DNA of 64,000 bases from Morganella morganii H1r (GTDB taxonomy: Bacteria; Pseudomonadota; Gammaproteobacteria; Enterobacterales; Enterobacteriaceae), in NCBI RefSeq assembly GCF_000633515.1, contig NZ_AYMP01000017.1, positions 1-64,000 on the forward strand, written 5' to 3'. Position numbers and translations under genes: made by a program. Of this stretch, positions 1-8,970 are shown piece by piece. Under the pieces are notes generated by a model. The model did not search any database and had not been told where the DNA came from. It saw only the letters and a program-made list of their open reading frames with translations. The first letter of the stretch is position 1. The number at the start of each line of letters is the position of its first letter.

Positions 1-215
1 TGATCGGGGAAGACCCATATGTATACAGTATAATCCAATTCTACTCAGATCAAGTAAATTTTTTCCATACAACTCGCAAAATTCAGGTTTGCCGGATACA
101 AATACGAATTTATCGTTGGCAATCGGAGAAACATTCCTTATTTTGTGGCGACAGCTGAGCTCAGTCAGGGAATGACACAACGATACGTTTAACCTGCTTT
201 CAAAGGACTGATAAT

Positions 216-827
216 ATGAAGGATTATTTGAAATTGTCAGATGTTCAGTTTGATCGTCTTCAACACAGCACACAGCCGTTCGGCCGGATCCGCCTGAAAT
301 CACAGTTCGGGTGTATGGGATTATCCATTGACCGCGTCACGTTCGCACTGATAGCCAACAGCCAGCTCTGGCTGAAAAGCACAGAAGCCACCCGCGAATT
401 ATTCTGCCGGCTGGAACTGAGTGACCGGTTCACGTATCCCAAACGGATCCTGCCGATGCGGATTAACTACTACCGCGTACCGGACGCGGTATGGCAGTGC
501 CCTCAGCAGTGTGAGTTTCTTTTTTACCAGACCTACCTGCATGCGCGGGAACATGCACAGTCACGTCAGCAGCTGCCGTCGCGGATTAAAGATCTGCCGA
601 ATGTGGACAGGGCACTGGAACGTCGTTTATGGCAGGCAGGGATCCGCAGGGTGGATGATCTCTATTTACTGGGCGCCAAAGCGAGTTTTCTGAAGGTCAA
701 AGCGCGGCCGCAGAATGAGCTGAAATTACTGTTTGCCATCGCGGGAGCCATTGAGGGGTGCCACAGTGCAGTATTACCGAAAGCACTGCGGGAGGATCTT
801 ATTCACTGGCACGGCAGGCTGAACTAA
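216..827 (+). CDS. sxy: Sxy/TfoX competence regulator
   Basis: Member of the TfoX/Sxy family, which with CRP activates promoters of competence (DNA-uptake) genes at CRP-S sites. The 203-residue protein has the TfoX N-terminal domain (about residues 10-105, with the FGCMGLSID segment) and the C-terminal TfoX helical domain (about 115-200, with the LPNVDRALERRLWQAGI helix-hairpin-like stretch). Length is close to E. coli Sxy (209 aa, from memory). It starts an E. coli-like gene order (sxy, yccS, helD, mgsA), which supports the name; sulA would be expected just left of the window. It converges on yccS across a strong hairpin. Start ATG at 216 follows an AAAGGA-type site. Confidence 0.9.
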   Translation: MKDYLKLSDVQFDRLQHSTQPFGRIRLKSQFGCMGLSIDRVTFALIANSQLWLKSTEATRELFCRLELSDRFTYPKRILPMRINYYRVPDAVWQCPQQCEFLFYQTYLHAREHAQSRQQLPSRIKDLPNVDRALERRLWQAGIRRVDDLYLLGAKASFLKVKARPQNELKLLFAIAGAIEGCHSAVLPKALREDLIHWHGRLN

Positions 828-839
828 ACAGCACGGCCA

Positions 840-867
840 TCCCGGGGAAATGAATTTTTCCCCGGGA
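840..867. terminator. Hairpin between convergent sxy and yccS
   Basis: Perfect 11-bp inverted repeat (arms 840-850 and 857-867, TCCCGGGGAAA and its complement) with a 6-base loop, placed just after the sxy stop and before the yccS stop. No long U tract follows on either strand, so it may act as a weak bidirectional terminator or as a 3' end stabiliser. Confidence 0.6.
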
Positions 868-874
868 GCAGAAG

Positions 875-3091
875 TCAGCTGTGCGGTGTTTCTTCCGCCG
901 CAGTCTGTTTTTTGCGGCGGAACCGTCCGGCGGAAGGCTGCCGGCTGTGCTCTTTATCATTGATCTGCCGGATAAGCCCGGTAATGTCCGGTGTCAGGCT
1001 GAGTAACAGACGGATTTGCTCCAGTACCAGCTGCTCGGTGCTGTTATTGTCACAGGCACATTTATCCAGGCGCTGTGCGAGTGCATCCGCAATAGCCTGA
1101 ATCTGCAAATCTTCCCGGTGTCCTTTTTGCAGGGCGGTCTCAATATAGCGGATAGCATCATTCAGCAGACGCAGAATAGTGTCATCCGTGAGTTTGGTGC
1201 GGTGGGCCCCGAGCGCGGAAATATAACTGAGCAGCGTGTGATTGAGACAAAGCAGGCGGAACGCCTCATCCTGCGATGTGCGGTAACTGCTCGGCTCTGA
1301 GGATATATTCGCCACCACCGAGGCAAATTCCCCGTCGCTGATATGGGCATCACGGCGGGCAACCCGGTACTCCAGGCTGTCAGTTTTACCGTTGTAATAC
1401 TGCTGCAGGATTTGTTCCAGATAACGGCCGTTTGCCTGCATCGTGCGGTCAATCACCAGCGGCAGCTGGCGGTATTTCCAGTCCGGCCAGATATAACTGA
1501 CGGCAAACCAGGCAAGTCCGCAGCCGATAAGGGTATCAATAATGCGGTGAATGGCGATATCAAACCCTTCACCCAGCAGGTTAAAACTGAACAGCACCAG
1601 CAGAGTGATAAAAATGGTGGCCTGGGCATACTGACTGGTACGGAACACAAAGAACATCAGCCCGGACAGCACCATCAGAATAAGCTGTCCTTCATAAGAC
1701 GGCACAAAATACATGATCGGCAGGCCGATAAGGATCCCTGCCAGTGTCCCCGTGATACGCAGCATCAGGCGGCGCCGTGTGGCACTGTAGTTCGGCTGAC
1801 AAACAAACAGGCTGGTCAGCATAATCCAGTAACCGCGGGTTAAATCAAAGGTCAGGATGATGGCATAACCGGCACACAGTAACAGCGACATCCGGATAGC
1901 ATGGCGGAACAGGGCGGATCGCGGCGTCAGGTTCTGCCGGACCCGTGCCCAGATATCACGCAGTCCCTGTAAGTTTTCGTTGGACAGGCGCGCATCTTCC
2001 TGCATTTTTTCTGCCGGAAGTTGCGTCTGCTCTGCGGTCAGCCCTTTCAGCTGGGCATCAACCCCGCGCAGGTTGGTCAGCAGATGGCGCAGTGCCATGA
2101 CACTGCTGTTGCCGGGTTTTTGCTGCTCCAGCAGGTTGAGGGAGTTTTCCAGATACGAAAACGTCCGCTCAAAACGCGGGTTATGGTGATATTTGCGGCG
2201 CTGCAAAATGGCCTGTGCAACAGCGGCGCAGGCGTGTCCCTGCATGGTCATCAGCCGCTGAAAGCGGAACATAATGTCGCTGTAACGCAGTTCATTACTT
2301 AAATTCTGATACTGAATATGGGATGAGCTTGCCCGCTCATGAATATCCTGGGCGACAAAGTAATAATGAAGGGCATGGCGGGTACTGCGTTGTCCGCGAT
2401 CGCCTTTCAGGCGGGAAAACAGGGTCATTTTTGCCTGATGCATCGCTTCCGTCAGCGCGCTGTTCGCCATCGCCAGTTCAAAGACGGATTGCTGATAATC
2501 TTCTTCTATGTCCGGATCAAACAGGTTCGCTTTTGCCTCCAGATAATTGGAGAGCTGCATATAATAGCGGGCGAGATTATCCTGAAGAGGACGGACAGGG
2601 AAAAACAGGTGCCCGGTCAGGGTCAGCAGGTTGTACCAGACCGCCCCGGTCAGCAGTAACAGCGGCTGCTGATACCAGTCATCAAACAGGTTTTTTCCCA
2701 GCATGGTGTAAATCGCGATCAGCAGTGCCCCGAAGGCAATCGTGGCGTAACGCTGCCCGAGCGCACCCAGCAGAATAAACCCGCTGGTTGATACGGCAAG
2801 ACCTGCCATAAACAGGAGGTGGTGGTCATACAGCAGTTCAATTGACGCAGACGCGACAAAAAAAGAGATCAGCGTGATAAACAGATTACGCAGACGCCCG
2901 GCGAGCCGATCATCCAGATCTGTCAGTGCGGCGGCCACCATCCCGAGCGTCAGGGCAATGGTTACCTTCGGCGGCATGTGCAGCAGCCACGGCACCAGTG
3001 TGGTCCCTGTCAGCGCAATCAGAATGCGGAAATAATAAAGAAAATGGCTGTTATAAATATACCGGCTGAAGCCGAGAAACGCTGCAAGCAC
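875..3091 (-). CDS. yccS: YccS/YhfK family inner-membrane protein (FUSC-like)
   Basis: 738-residue multipass membrane protein of the YccS/YhfK family (fusaric-acid-resistance-like FUSC domains); its transport substrate is not established. Two hydrophobic blocks are visible: about residues 15-160 (FRILIALTGTTLVPWLL and following segments) and about 395-520 (MSLLLCAGYAIILTFDLTRGYWIMLT), separated by a long soluble, helix-rich region, with a soluble C-terminal tail. This two-block layout is typical of the family. It sits between sxy and helD as in E. coli, but the small yccF gene that normally follows yccS is missing here: helD begins 157 bp away, divergently. Start ATG at 3091. Confidence 0.88.
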   Translation of the reverse strand: MLAAFLGFSRYIYNSHFLYYFRILIALTGTTLVPWLLHMPPKVTIALTLGMVAAALTDLDDRLAGRLRNLFITLISFFVASASIELLYDHHLLFMAGLAVSTSGFILLGALGQRYATIAFGALLIAIYTMLGKNLFDDWYQQPLLLLTGAVWYNLLTLTGHLFFPVRPLQDNLARYYMQLSNYLEAKANLFDPDIEEDYQQSVFELAMANSALTEAMHQAKMTLFSRLKGDRGQRSTRHALHYYFVAQDIHERASSSHIQYQNLSNELRYSDIMFRFQRLMTMQGHACAAVAQAILQRRKYHHNPRFERTFSYLENSLNLLEQQKPGNSSVMALRHLLTNLRGVDAQLKGLTAEQTQLPAEKMQEDARLSNENLQGLRDIWARVRQNLTPRSALFRHAIRMSLLLCAGYAIILTFDLTRGYWIMLTSLFVCQPNYSATRRRLMLRITGTLAGILIGLPIMYFVPSYEGQLILMVLSGLMFFVFRTSQYAQATIFITLLVLFSFNLLGEGFDIAIHRIIDTLIGCGLAWFAVSYIWPDWKYRQLPLVIDRTMQANGRYLEQILQQYYNGKTDSLEYRVARRDAHISDGEFASVVANISSEPSSYRTSQDEAFRLLCLNHTLLSYISALGAHRTKLTDDTILRLLNDAIRYIETALQKGHREDLQIQAIADALAQRLDKCACDNNSTEQLVLEQIRLLLSLTPDITGLIRQINDKEHSRQPSAGRFRRKKQTAAEETPHS

Positions 3092-3247
3092 AATAACCTC
3101 AGTGAGTCAGAAATACCCTTAACGGGAATTTGGCAGTAAACTAATTGTGTCTTTCCTGTAATATGGCAATGGTATGGCGCTGGCATACGTTTTACCACAT
3201 CTGGTTTTATCACATATTGATTTCAATCTTGTAACGGTGCGGAACAC

Positions 3248-5302
3248 ATGGAATTAAAATCAACACAAATGGGGCAGACACTGGCCCGGCATCCTTACAA
3301 CCGCGTGCGGTTACTCAACGCAGGTATCGAAGTCAGCGGGGCAAAACACCGGTATGTTATTCCTTTCAATGAGTTAATCAATATTCAATGTAAACGCGGT
3401 ATCGTCTGGGGCGAACTGGAGTTTGAACTGCCGGATGAGCAGGTTGTGCGTCTGCACGGTACCCAGTGGCAGGAAACTCAGGCGTTTTATCAGTATGTTA
3501 CTGATATCTGGTCACGCTGGAGTGATGAAATGAGCGTGGTCAGCGCGGGGGTGCTGGATAAACAGGTCAGTGACATTAAGGCGATGATTCAGGCCGATCG
3601 CTGGCTGACACAGCCGGAAAGTCAGAAACTCCGTGACAACATTCTGCATGCTTTTGCGGCACTGCCGCTGCCCCGTGCGCGTCTGGTCAATTTTGATAAC
3701 TGCGCGCAGTCATATCAGTTTTGTCTGGACTGGCTTAGTCACACCGGGGAAAAACGCCGTCAGCGCAACCGTGAATGGACAGAACAATGCCTTGAAACCT
3801 ATGCGGATTTCTTTGCCAATGTGGAATCCTCCCCGCTGAATACGTCGCAGAGTGAGGCGGTGGTCAATGGTGAGCCTTCTGTGCTGGTACTGGCGGGAGC
3901 CGGAAGCGGTAAAACCTCGGTACTGGTGGCGCGGGCAGGCTGGCTGCTGCGCCGTCAGCAGGCGCTGCCGGATCAGATCCTGATGCTGGCCTTCGGGCGG
4001 CAGGCGGCGGACGAAATGAATGAACGGATCCGCACCTGTCTGCACACAGAAGAGATCCGCAGTAAAACCTTTCATGCCCTCGCACTGCATATTATCCGCG
4101 AGGCATCCGCCAAATCGCCGGTTATCAGTACGCTGGAAAGCGACACAGCCGCCCGTCATGAACTGATTAAATCGGTCTGGCAGACGCAGTGCCGTGAGAA
4201 AAAAGCGCAGGCAAAAGGCTGGCGCGAACTTATCAGCGGCAGTATGAACTGGCTGGTGGATGAAGGGGAATACTGGGAAGATGAAACTCTGTGCCGCCGG
4301 ATGGTGCCGAGGATTGACCGCTGGCTCAGCCTGATGCGCATGAACGGCGGCAGCCAGAAAGTGATGATCGAATCCGCCCCGGCGGATATCGCACCGGAAT
4401 TCACAAAACAAATCAAACTGATGGCCCCGTTTTTAAAAGCCTGGAAAAGTGCTCTGAAAGACGAGGGGGCGACAGATTTTTCCGGGCTCATTCATCAGGC
4501 GGTGAACCTGATTGAAAAAGGGCGCTTTATCTCGCCGTGGAAAGCGGTGCTGGTGGATGAATTCCAGGATATCTCACCGCTGCGGGCAAAACTGATCCAT
4601 GCTTTACGGGCTCAGAATCCGCAGACCACACTGTTTGCTGTCGGTGATGACTGGCAGGCCATTTACCGTTTCAGCGGAGCGGAGCTGACGCTGACCACGG
4701 ATTTCAGCGCGGTCTTCGGTGAGGGCGGGCAGTGTGCGCTGGATACCACATACCGTTTTAACAGCCGTATCGGGGAAATTGCCAACGGCTTTATTCAGCG
4801 TAACCCGCAGCAGCTGACCAAACCGCTGAACAGCCTGATGAAAGGGGATAAAAAAGCGGTTCTGTTACTGCCGGACAACCAGCTGGAAGCATTACTGAAT
4901 AAAATGAGCGGTTATGTGACCGAAGCAGAGACGATTCTGATCCTGGCACGTTATCACCACCTTAAACCGGAGATTCTGTCGGTGGCGGCCACCCGCTGGC
5001 CGCATCTCAATATCCGTTTTATGACCATGCATGCCTCAAAAGGTCAGCAGGCGGATTACGTGATTATTACCGGACTGACCGATGAACGGGACGGTTTCCC
5101 GGCGGCGGCGCGGGAATCGGTTATTGAGCAGGGATTACTGCCGCGGGAAGAGGAATTTATGCATGCGGAAGAGCGCCGCCTGATGTATGTGGCGCTGACC
5201 CGGGCAAAAAAGCAGGTCTGGCTGTTGTATGACAAAAATTCTCCGTCCTGCTTCGCGGAAGAACTGGCGGATATGGGCGTCAGCCGGGTGAAAAAGCCCT
5301 GA
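3248..5302 (+). CDS. helD: DNA helicase IV
   Basis: UvrD/Rep superfamily I 3'-5' DNA helicase. The 684-aa length equals the E. coli protein as I recall it. Visible motifs: Walker A AGAGSGKT at about residues 215-222, motif II LVDEFQDIS near 434-442, motif III GDDWQAIYRFSGA near 464-476, motif IV-like TTYRFNSRIGEI, and C-terminal motifs MTMHASKGQQADYV and YVALTRAKKQVWLLY. The N-terminal ~200 residues are the HelD-specific region. Start ATG at 3248 follows GGAAC, a weak ribosome binding site. The gene converges on mgsA. Confidence 0.95.
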   Translation: MELKSTQMGQTLARHPYNRVRLLNAGIEVSGAKHRYVIPFNELINIQCKRGIVWGELEFELPDEQVVRLHGTQWQETQAFYQYVTDIWSRWSDEMSVVSAGVLDKQVSDIKAMIQADRWLTQPESQKLRDNILHAFAALPLPRARLVNFDNCAQSYQFCLDWLSHTGEKRRQRNREWTEQCLETYADFFANVESSPLNTSQSEAVVNGEPSVLVLAGAGSGKTSVLVARAGWLLRRQQALPDQILMLAFGRQAADEMNERIRTCLHTEEIRSKTFHALALHIIREASAKSPVISTLESDTAARHELIKSVWQTQCREKKAQAKGWRELISGSMNWLVDEGEYWEDETLCRRMVPRIDRWLSLMRMNGGSQKVMIESAPADIAPEFTKQIKLMAPFLKAWKSALKDEGATDFSGLIHQAVNLIEKGRFISPWKAVLVDEFQDISPLRAKLIHALRAQNPQTTLFAVGDDWQAIYRFSGAELTLTTDFSAVFGEGGQCALDTTYRFNSRIGEIANGFIQRNPQQLTKPLNSLMKGDKKAVLLLPDNQLEALLNKMSGYVTEAETILILARYHHLKPEILSVAATRWPHLNIRFMTMHASKGQQADYVIITGLTDERDGFPAAARESVIEQGLLPREEEFMHAEERRLMYVALTRAKKQVWLLYDKNSPSCFAEELADMGVSRVKKP

Positions 5303-5310
5303 ACAGGAAA

Positions 5311-5337
5311 GCGGCGGCGGTCAGTCACCACCGCCGC
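5311..5337 (-). terminator. Terminator hairpin between helD and mgsA
   Basis: GC-rich inverted repeat with 11-base arms (5311-5321 and 5327-5337, one mismatch) and a 5-base loop. Read on the minus strand it is followed by a short U run, so it best serves mgsA; helD would meet the same structure from the other side. Confidence 0.6.
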
Positions 5338-5346
5338 AAAACGCCG

Positions 5347-5805
5347 TTACTGAGTGCGCTCACTTAAATAGCGGTGGTAATCCGGAATAACAATATCCAC
5401 ATCATTGTCGAAATCCGGCGAGTGAATAATAAAATCGGCGGTGGACATATTGGTCGCCACCGGAATATTCCAGACGGTCGCCAGACGCAGCAGGGCTTTC
5501 ACATCCGGATCATGAGGAACGGCATTGAGCGGATCCCAGAAGAAAATCAGCACATCAATTTTCCCTTCCGCAATCATTGCCCCGATCTGCTGATCCCCGC
5601 CCATCGGGCCGCTCAGCATACCGGTGATCTCCAGCCCTGTTTCACGGCTGATAAGCTTACCGGTGGTACCGGTGGCGAACAGTTCGTGGCTTTCTAATTT
5701 GGCCAGATTGCGCTGAACCCAGCCCAGTAATTTGGTTTTATAGTGATCGTGAGCCACAAGGGCGATTTTTTTATGCCTGGTCAGTACTCGGGTGGTCGAT
5801 TCCAT
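5347..5805 (-). CDS. mgsA: Methylglyoxal synthase
   Basis: Converts dihydroxyacetone phosphate to methylglyoxal and phosphate, a bypass of lower glycolysis when sugar phosphates accumulate. The 152-residue protein has the same length as E. coli MgsA and conserves the catalytic and binding residues I can place: H19, D71 (in [10 protein letters not shown]), H98 and D101 (in AVPHDPDV). Located between helD and yccU as in E. coli, but yccT is absent. Start ATG at 5805 follows an AGAG-type site. Confidence 0.96.
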   Translation of the reverse strand: MESTTRVLTRHKKIALVAHDHYKTKLLGWVQRNLAKLESHELFATGTTGKLISRETGLEITGMLSGPMGGDQQIGAMIAEGKIDVLIFFWDPLNAVPHDPDVKALLRLATVWNIPVATNMSTADFIIHSPDFDNDVDIVIPDYHRYLSERTQ

Positions 5806-5935
5806 AACGCTCTCTTTTCCGGCGAATAAATGTTATTCAATAACATAAGCGAAAAAAAGCGTTCCGCCAACAGGTGATTTTCAATTCAGTATGCTATAAC
5901 TCAGATTGTCGCGCAGGATCATAAAAGAGGCTTCT

Positions 5936-6349
5936 ATGAATGACACATTTCTGACCGGTATTCTTCAGCAGGTAAAAACAATTGCTGTCGCCGGTGCGAG
6001 CGATAAACCGGATCGCCCTGTTTATCATGTGATGGAATATTTGCTGGGACAGGGATACCGGGTGATTCCGGTGAACCCGAAACTGGCGGGAAAAACCCTG
6101 ATCGGGCAGCTGGTGTATGGTTCGCTGGCTGATATTCCTGAGCCGGTGGATATGGTGGATGTTTTCCGGAATGCGGATGCCGCGCCGGGTATTGCACAGG
6201 AGGCGATAGCCATAAAAGCGAAAGTGTTGTGGCTGCAGCAGGGAATTATCAGCAGCGGGGCGAAAGCACTGGCGGAAAACGCCGGGATGCTGTTTGTTGA
6301 GGATCGCTGTCCGAAAATTGAAATCCCGCGTCTGGGGCTGGAAAAGTAA
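5936..6349 (+). CDS. yccU: CoA-binding protein YccU
   Basis: Small Rossmann-fold protein of the CoA-binding (succinyl-CoA synthetase alpha-like) family; cellular role unknown. The glycine-rich VAGASDKPDRP motif near the N terminus, the VDMVDVFRN segment and the C-terminal DRCPKIEIPRLGL end match E. coli YccU closely. The longest frame starts at 5906, but the ATG at 5936 has a good AAAGAGG site 5-12 bases upstream and gives 137 aa, the known length, so I chose it. Confidence 0.92.
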   Translation: MNDTFLTGILQQVKTIAVAGASDKPDRPVYHVMEYLLGQGYRVIPVNPKLAGKTLIGQLVYGSLADIPEPVDMVDVFRNADAAPGIAQEAIAIKAKVLWLQQGIISSGAKALAENAGMLFVEDRCPKIEIPRLGLEK

Positions 6350-6359
6350 GCAAAAATAA

Positions 6360-6385
6360 AGCCCCGGCATGTGAGTGGCGGGGCT
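6360..6385 (-). terminator. Rho-independent terminator of hspQ
   Basis: Seven-bp stem AGCCCCG/CGGGGCT (6360-6366 and 6379-6385) between convergent yccU and hspQ. On the minus strand it is followed by a U-rich tract (complement of 6353-6359), the classical layout for hspQ termination. Confidence 0.7.
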
Positions 6386-6394
6386 CTTCGTGTA

Positions 6395-6712
6395 TTAATT
6401 GCGCAACCGGGGAGACAGTAACTGGTTACGGATGGACTCAGCCAGCTCATCCATTGTGATGTTATCGGGGTGGTCTTCATCCATCTCATAGGTGATCTGG
6501 GCTTCTGCCAGATAGCTATGGATAGGTTCACCGTTATCGTCTTCCATCACGACGTGGTACCAGGGCGAAGAGCGCAGGTTCATATTGGATGCGATATCGT
6601 CCTCTTCCGGCTGATCCAGTGAGTATTCAGCATCAATATCGACAATCACGCCCAGGTAGCCAAGCAGCTTATGGCGGACTTGTTGTCCGATACCGAACTT
6701 ACTTGAAATCAT
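6395..6712 (-). CDS. hspQ: Heat shock protein HspQ
   Basis: HspQ (hemimethylated DNA-binding/YccV-like domain), known in E. coli to stimulate degradation of some proteins, including as a Lon specificity enhancer. Conserved blocks [37 protein letters not shown] and the C-terminal PRLRN are present. The longest frame begins with GTG at 6721, but the ATG at 6712 gives 105 aa, the E. coli length, with a GGAGG site at 6721-6725 at good spacing. A sigma-32 promoter lies upstream, in keeping with the heat-shock class. Confidence 0.93.
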   Translation of the reverse strand: MISSKFGIGQQVRHKLLGYLGVIVDIDAEYSLDQPEEDDIASNMNLRSSPWYHVVMEDDNGEPIHSYLAEAQITYEMDEDHPDNITMDELAESIRNQLLSPRLRN

Positions 6713-6748
6713 CATAATCACCTCCGAAGAAACTTTGCTCTGTTACTA

Positions 6749-6777
6749 ATATGGGGGGTACTGATGACAGATTCAAT
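6749..6777 (-). promoter_or_regulatory. Sigma-32 promoter of hspQ
   Basis: On the minus strand, ATTGAA (6772-6777) and CCCCATAT (6749-6756) are separated by 15 bases. This matches the heat-shock sigma-32 consensus (CTTGAA, 13-15 bases, CCCCATnT) well, and lies about 37 bases upstream of the chosen hspQ start. Confidence 0.78.
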
Positions 6778-6917
6778 CCCTTAACAGATAGTTGTTTCCT
6801 ATCACTGCAATCAGCAACAGCTGACAATTTCAGGTTATCGGGGAGTGGATAAAATTACAACCTGCGGACAGTGATACAGATAAAAATAGTGATATTTTCA
6901 GAAAAAGGAGCGACATA

Positions 6918-7196
6918 ATGAAGAACGGACGACATTTTACCGTATACGGACGTGTTCAGGGCGTCGGTTTCCGTTATCAAACATTTTATTGGGCAAAACG
7001 CCACAATGTGACCGGTTTTGTCCGCAATCGTCATGACGGCAGCGTGGAAATTGAGGCGTATGGTGATGAAAGTGTGCTGGACGCCATGACCGCATGGCTG
7101 GAAGCGGGCGGGCCGCCGGGGGCGAAAGTGACTGAGGTTATCGCAACGCCCTGCGATTACAGGGACGTTACCGTATTCCGTGTCCGTCACGAATAA
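6918..7196 (+). CDS. yccX: Acylphosphatase
   Basis: 92-residue acylphosphatase, hydrolysing acyl phosphates such as acetyl phosphate. The signature VQGVGFRY carries the phosphate-binding arginine R19, and VRNRHDGSVEIEAYG carries the catalytic asparagine N37. Divergent from hspQ and convergent with tusE, as in E. coli, except that rlmI (yccW), normally between hspQ and yccX, is absent. Start ATG at 6918 follows AAAAAGGAG. Confidence 0.95.
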   Translation: MKNGRHFTVYGRVQGVGFRYQTFYWAKRHNVTGFVRNRHDGSVEIEAYGDESVLDAMTAWLEAGGPPGAKVTEVIATPCDYRDVTVFRVRHE

Positions 7197-7203
7197 ACGG
7201 CGG

Positions 7204-7533
7204 TCAGATACACTTCACCGGTTTCGGCAGCCCAGCCAGTTTTGTTGCCTGTTTGGCGGGGCCTTTCGGAAACAGGCGATACAGATAACGGCTGTTCCCG
7301 CGCTCTTCGCCATACTTCTGAGTGATGGCTTTCACCAGCATACGGATAGCCGGTGAGGTGTTAAATTCCAGATAAAAATCCCGTACAAAGCGGATAACTT
7401 CCCAGTGCTGTTCTGTCAGGGTAATCTCTTCCTGTTCAGCCAGCAGCGGCACCATGGCCTCCTGCCAGTCCTGCACATTGAGTAAATAACCGTGGGGATC
7501 TGTGGCGATTTCACGCCCTTCAAACACAAACAT
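7204..7533 (-). CDS. tusE: Sulfur relay protein TusE
   Basis: TusE accepts sulfur from TusBCD and passes it to MnmA for 2-thiouridine at the tRNA wobble position (DsrC family). The C-terminal sulfur-carrying cysteine is the penultimate residue in GLPKPVKCI, and [26 protein letters not shown] and [23 protein letters not shown] are family blocks. The frame is open from 7572, but the ATG at 7533 gives 109 aa, the E. coli length, and is preceded by an AGGT site. Confidence 0.94.
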   Translation of the reverse strand: MFVFEGREIATDPHGYLLNVQDWQEAMVPLLAEQEEITLTEQHWEVIRFVRDFYLEFNTSPAIRMLVKAITQKYGEERGNSRYLYRLFPKGPAKQATKLAGLPKPVKCI

Positions 7534-7683
7534 AATCGGAACCTGCTGAAAATGAGAATGAAAATGTAGCAAAGATTTGCCGTTATCCCAAGCATCAGAA
7601 GAAAGAAAGCGGTGATTGTGATGATAAAATCAGCTAACACATTGAGAAATGGCTAAATTTCCGGCATTCAGACAATCCGGGAC

Positions 7684-7712
7684 TTTACAAGGGACGGGGA
7701 GGGGACTATAGT
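7684..7712 (+). promoter_or_regulatory. Sigma-70 promoter of tRNA-Ser
   Basis: TTTACA (7684-7689) and TATAGT (7707-7712) with an exact 17-base spacer, ending 12 bases before the tRNA. The GC-rich discriminator after the -10 box is typical of stringently controlled stable-RNA promoters. Confidence 0.75.
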
Positions 7713-7724
7713 GCTCGTCATTGC

Positions 7725-7812
7725 GGAGGGGTGGCCGAGCGGCTTAAGGCAGCGGTCTTGAAAACCGCCGACGGGAAACCGTCCGAGAGTTCGAATCTCT
7801 CCTCCTCCGCCA
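7725..7812 (+). tRNA. serT: tRNA-Ser (anticodon UGA)
   Basis: 88-nt class II tRNA with encoded CCA (7810-7812). Acceptor arms GGAGGGG (7725-7731) and CTCCTCC (7802-7808) pair; the anticodon stem GCGGT/ACCGC encloses loop CTTGAAA with anticodon TGA; a long variable arm and T loop TTCGAAT with GAGAG/CTCTC stem follow. In E. coli serT also follows the tusE/yccA region, so this is the positional equivalent. Conserved gene order ends here. Confidence 0.96.
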
Positions 7813-8620
7813 TCTTCACTTCTATCAACGTCTTCTGAAGTCTCCCAAACCCCGATAAATCAGGCTTTAATCCGAAAAAATCCGAAGGTACGATGCGGGT
7901 TCTCCGGAATACCCGGCAGCAGAAAGTTTTTGTACTTTTGCACGCTGCTATATCGCTATTTCCCTCAGTAACACGTATTCCCGTCAAATTCAGAATTAAT
8001 TTTATATAACGCCATATCACCCTGCACATCAGTCCGCAGTGACAGTGCTCCGTCAGGTATGGTGCAGCAACGTGATGTATATCGGGACAGGTAAGCGCCG
8101 GGTTCTGGTGCGGAAACGAAAGCGGAACGGTTTGAACAAACTAAGACGGGGATAACTCAGCTCTCCGGGATGTCCGGATAGCTCATATGTTTGGTTCTTC
8201 TGAACAACAGAAACCACAGACATAAAAAAGCCGGTTAAACGCAACCGGCATGAAAACATAAGCTTTTAAGTAAAATGGTCGCACTAAATAATGCAATTAC
8301 AAATATACAGAGTATTTACGCTAAAATCTAACATAAAATGCGTGTTCTGAATTTAAAAATAGCCATATGCGTTTTTCCCTGCCGTGTTTTCATCATGGTG
8401 ACGCACGGTACCATTTCGCGGTAAATGGTTCATCTGAACGGGCGGTGCTGACATCAGAAGCAGGCGGCAGGTAAAGCATGCAGGATGAAACAGTAAGAAA
8501 ATGTAACCTTAAATTAAATAAAAGCTAAACAAAAACGATATTTTGATCAATTTCTGGTCGTTTTGTTTGTTGTCAATCACGGCATGGATTACTCTTAATA
8601 TGTGTTGATTAGGAGACATT
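7813..8620. other. Intergenic region after tRNA-Ser
   Basis: About 800 bases with no convincing gene on either strand. It holds an unassigned minus-strand terminator-like hairpin (8224-8249) and a dyad with CAAAAACGA/TCGTTTTG arms (8528-8569) upstream of the HTH gene. I looked for a second copy of the tRNA 3' end as an attachment site and saw none. Confidence 0.5.
8224..8249 (-). terminator. Terminator-like hairpin without an assigned gene
   Basis: Perfect 7-bp stem GCCGGTT/AACCGGC (8230-8236 and 8243-8249), followed on the minus strand by six U residues (complement of 8224-8229). No minus-strand gene lies immediately upstream, so it may end a small transcript. Confidence 0.5.
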
Positions 8621-8914
8621 GTGAAAGATATAAATTTTATTGTAGGTCAGAATATCCGCAGCTTAAGACACCGTAACGGTATGACAACGAAAGCATTAGC
8701 AAATCAGCTGGGAATATCCCCGCAACAGATATCAAGGTATGAGCGGGGAATCAATAAAATAGATGCCAGTATTGTATTTAAGATAATAAATATATTTGGT
8801 GTTCCTTATGAGGCTTTATTCCCGGAACCGGAAACTGAGGATTTTTCTCAGACAAAATCATCACTTATGTATATGGATCCCATGCTATTCCATAATGGGT
8901 ATCAGTCTTATTAG
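8621..8914 (+). CDS. MrpJ-like XRE-family HTH regulator
   Basis: 97-residue protein with an XRE-type helix-turn-helix at about residues 8-65. The segment QLGISPQQISRYERGINKID carries the QQxSRYERG recognition signature of the MrpJ family, which in Proteus links fimbrial expression to repression of motility (known for MrpJ, inferred here). GTG start at 8621 with an AGGAG site at 8611-8615. No fimbrial gene is adjacent, so it is an orphan relative of the regulator at 32751. The gene is AT-rich compared with the core block. Confidence 0.75.
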   Translation: MKDINFIVGQNIRSLRHRNGMTTKALANQLGISPQQISRYERGINKIDASIVFKIINIFGVPYEALFPEPETEDFSQTKSSLMYMDPMLFHNGYQSY

Positions 8915-8970
8915 TTTAAGGTAATCAAATCCCGGCATGCAGAGACTCTCAGTGCTGAGTTCATGTTATA

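Noticed and set aside
13-33. Possible LexA (SOS) box left of sxy
   Set aside because: Only the right half (ATACAGTA) fits; the left CTGT is missing, and the sulA gene that would use it lies outside the window.
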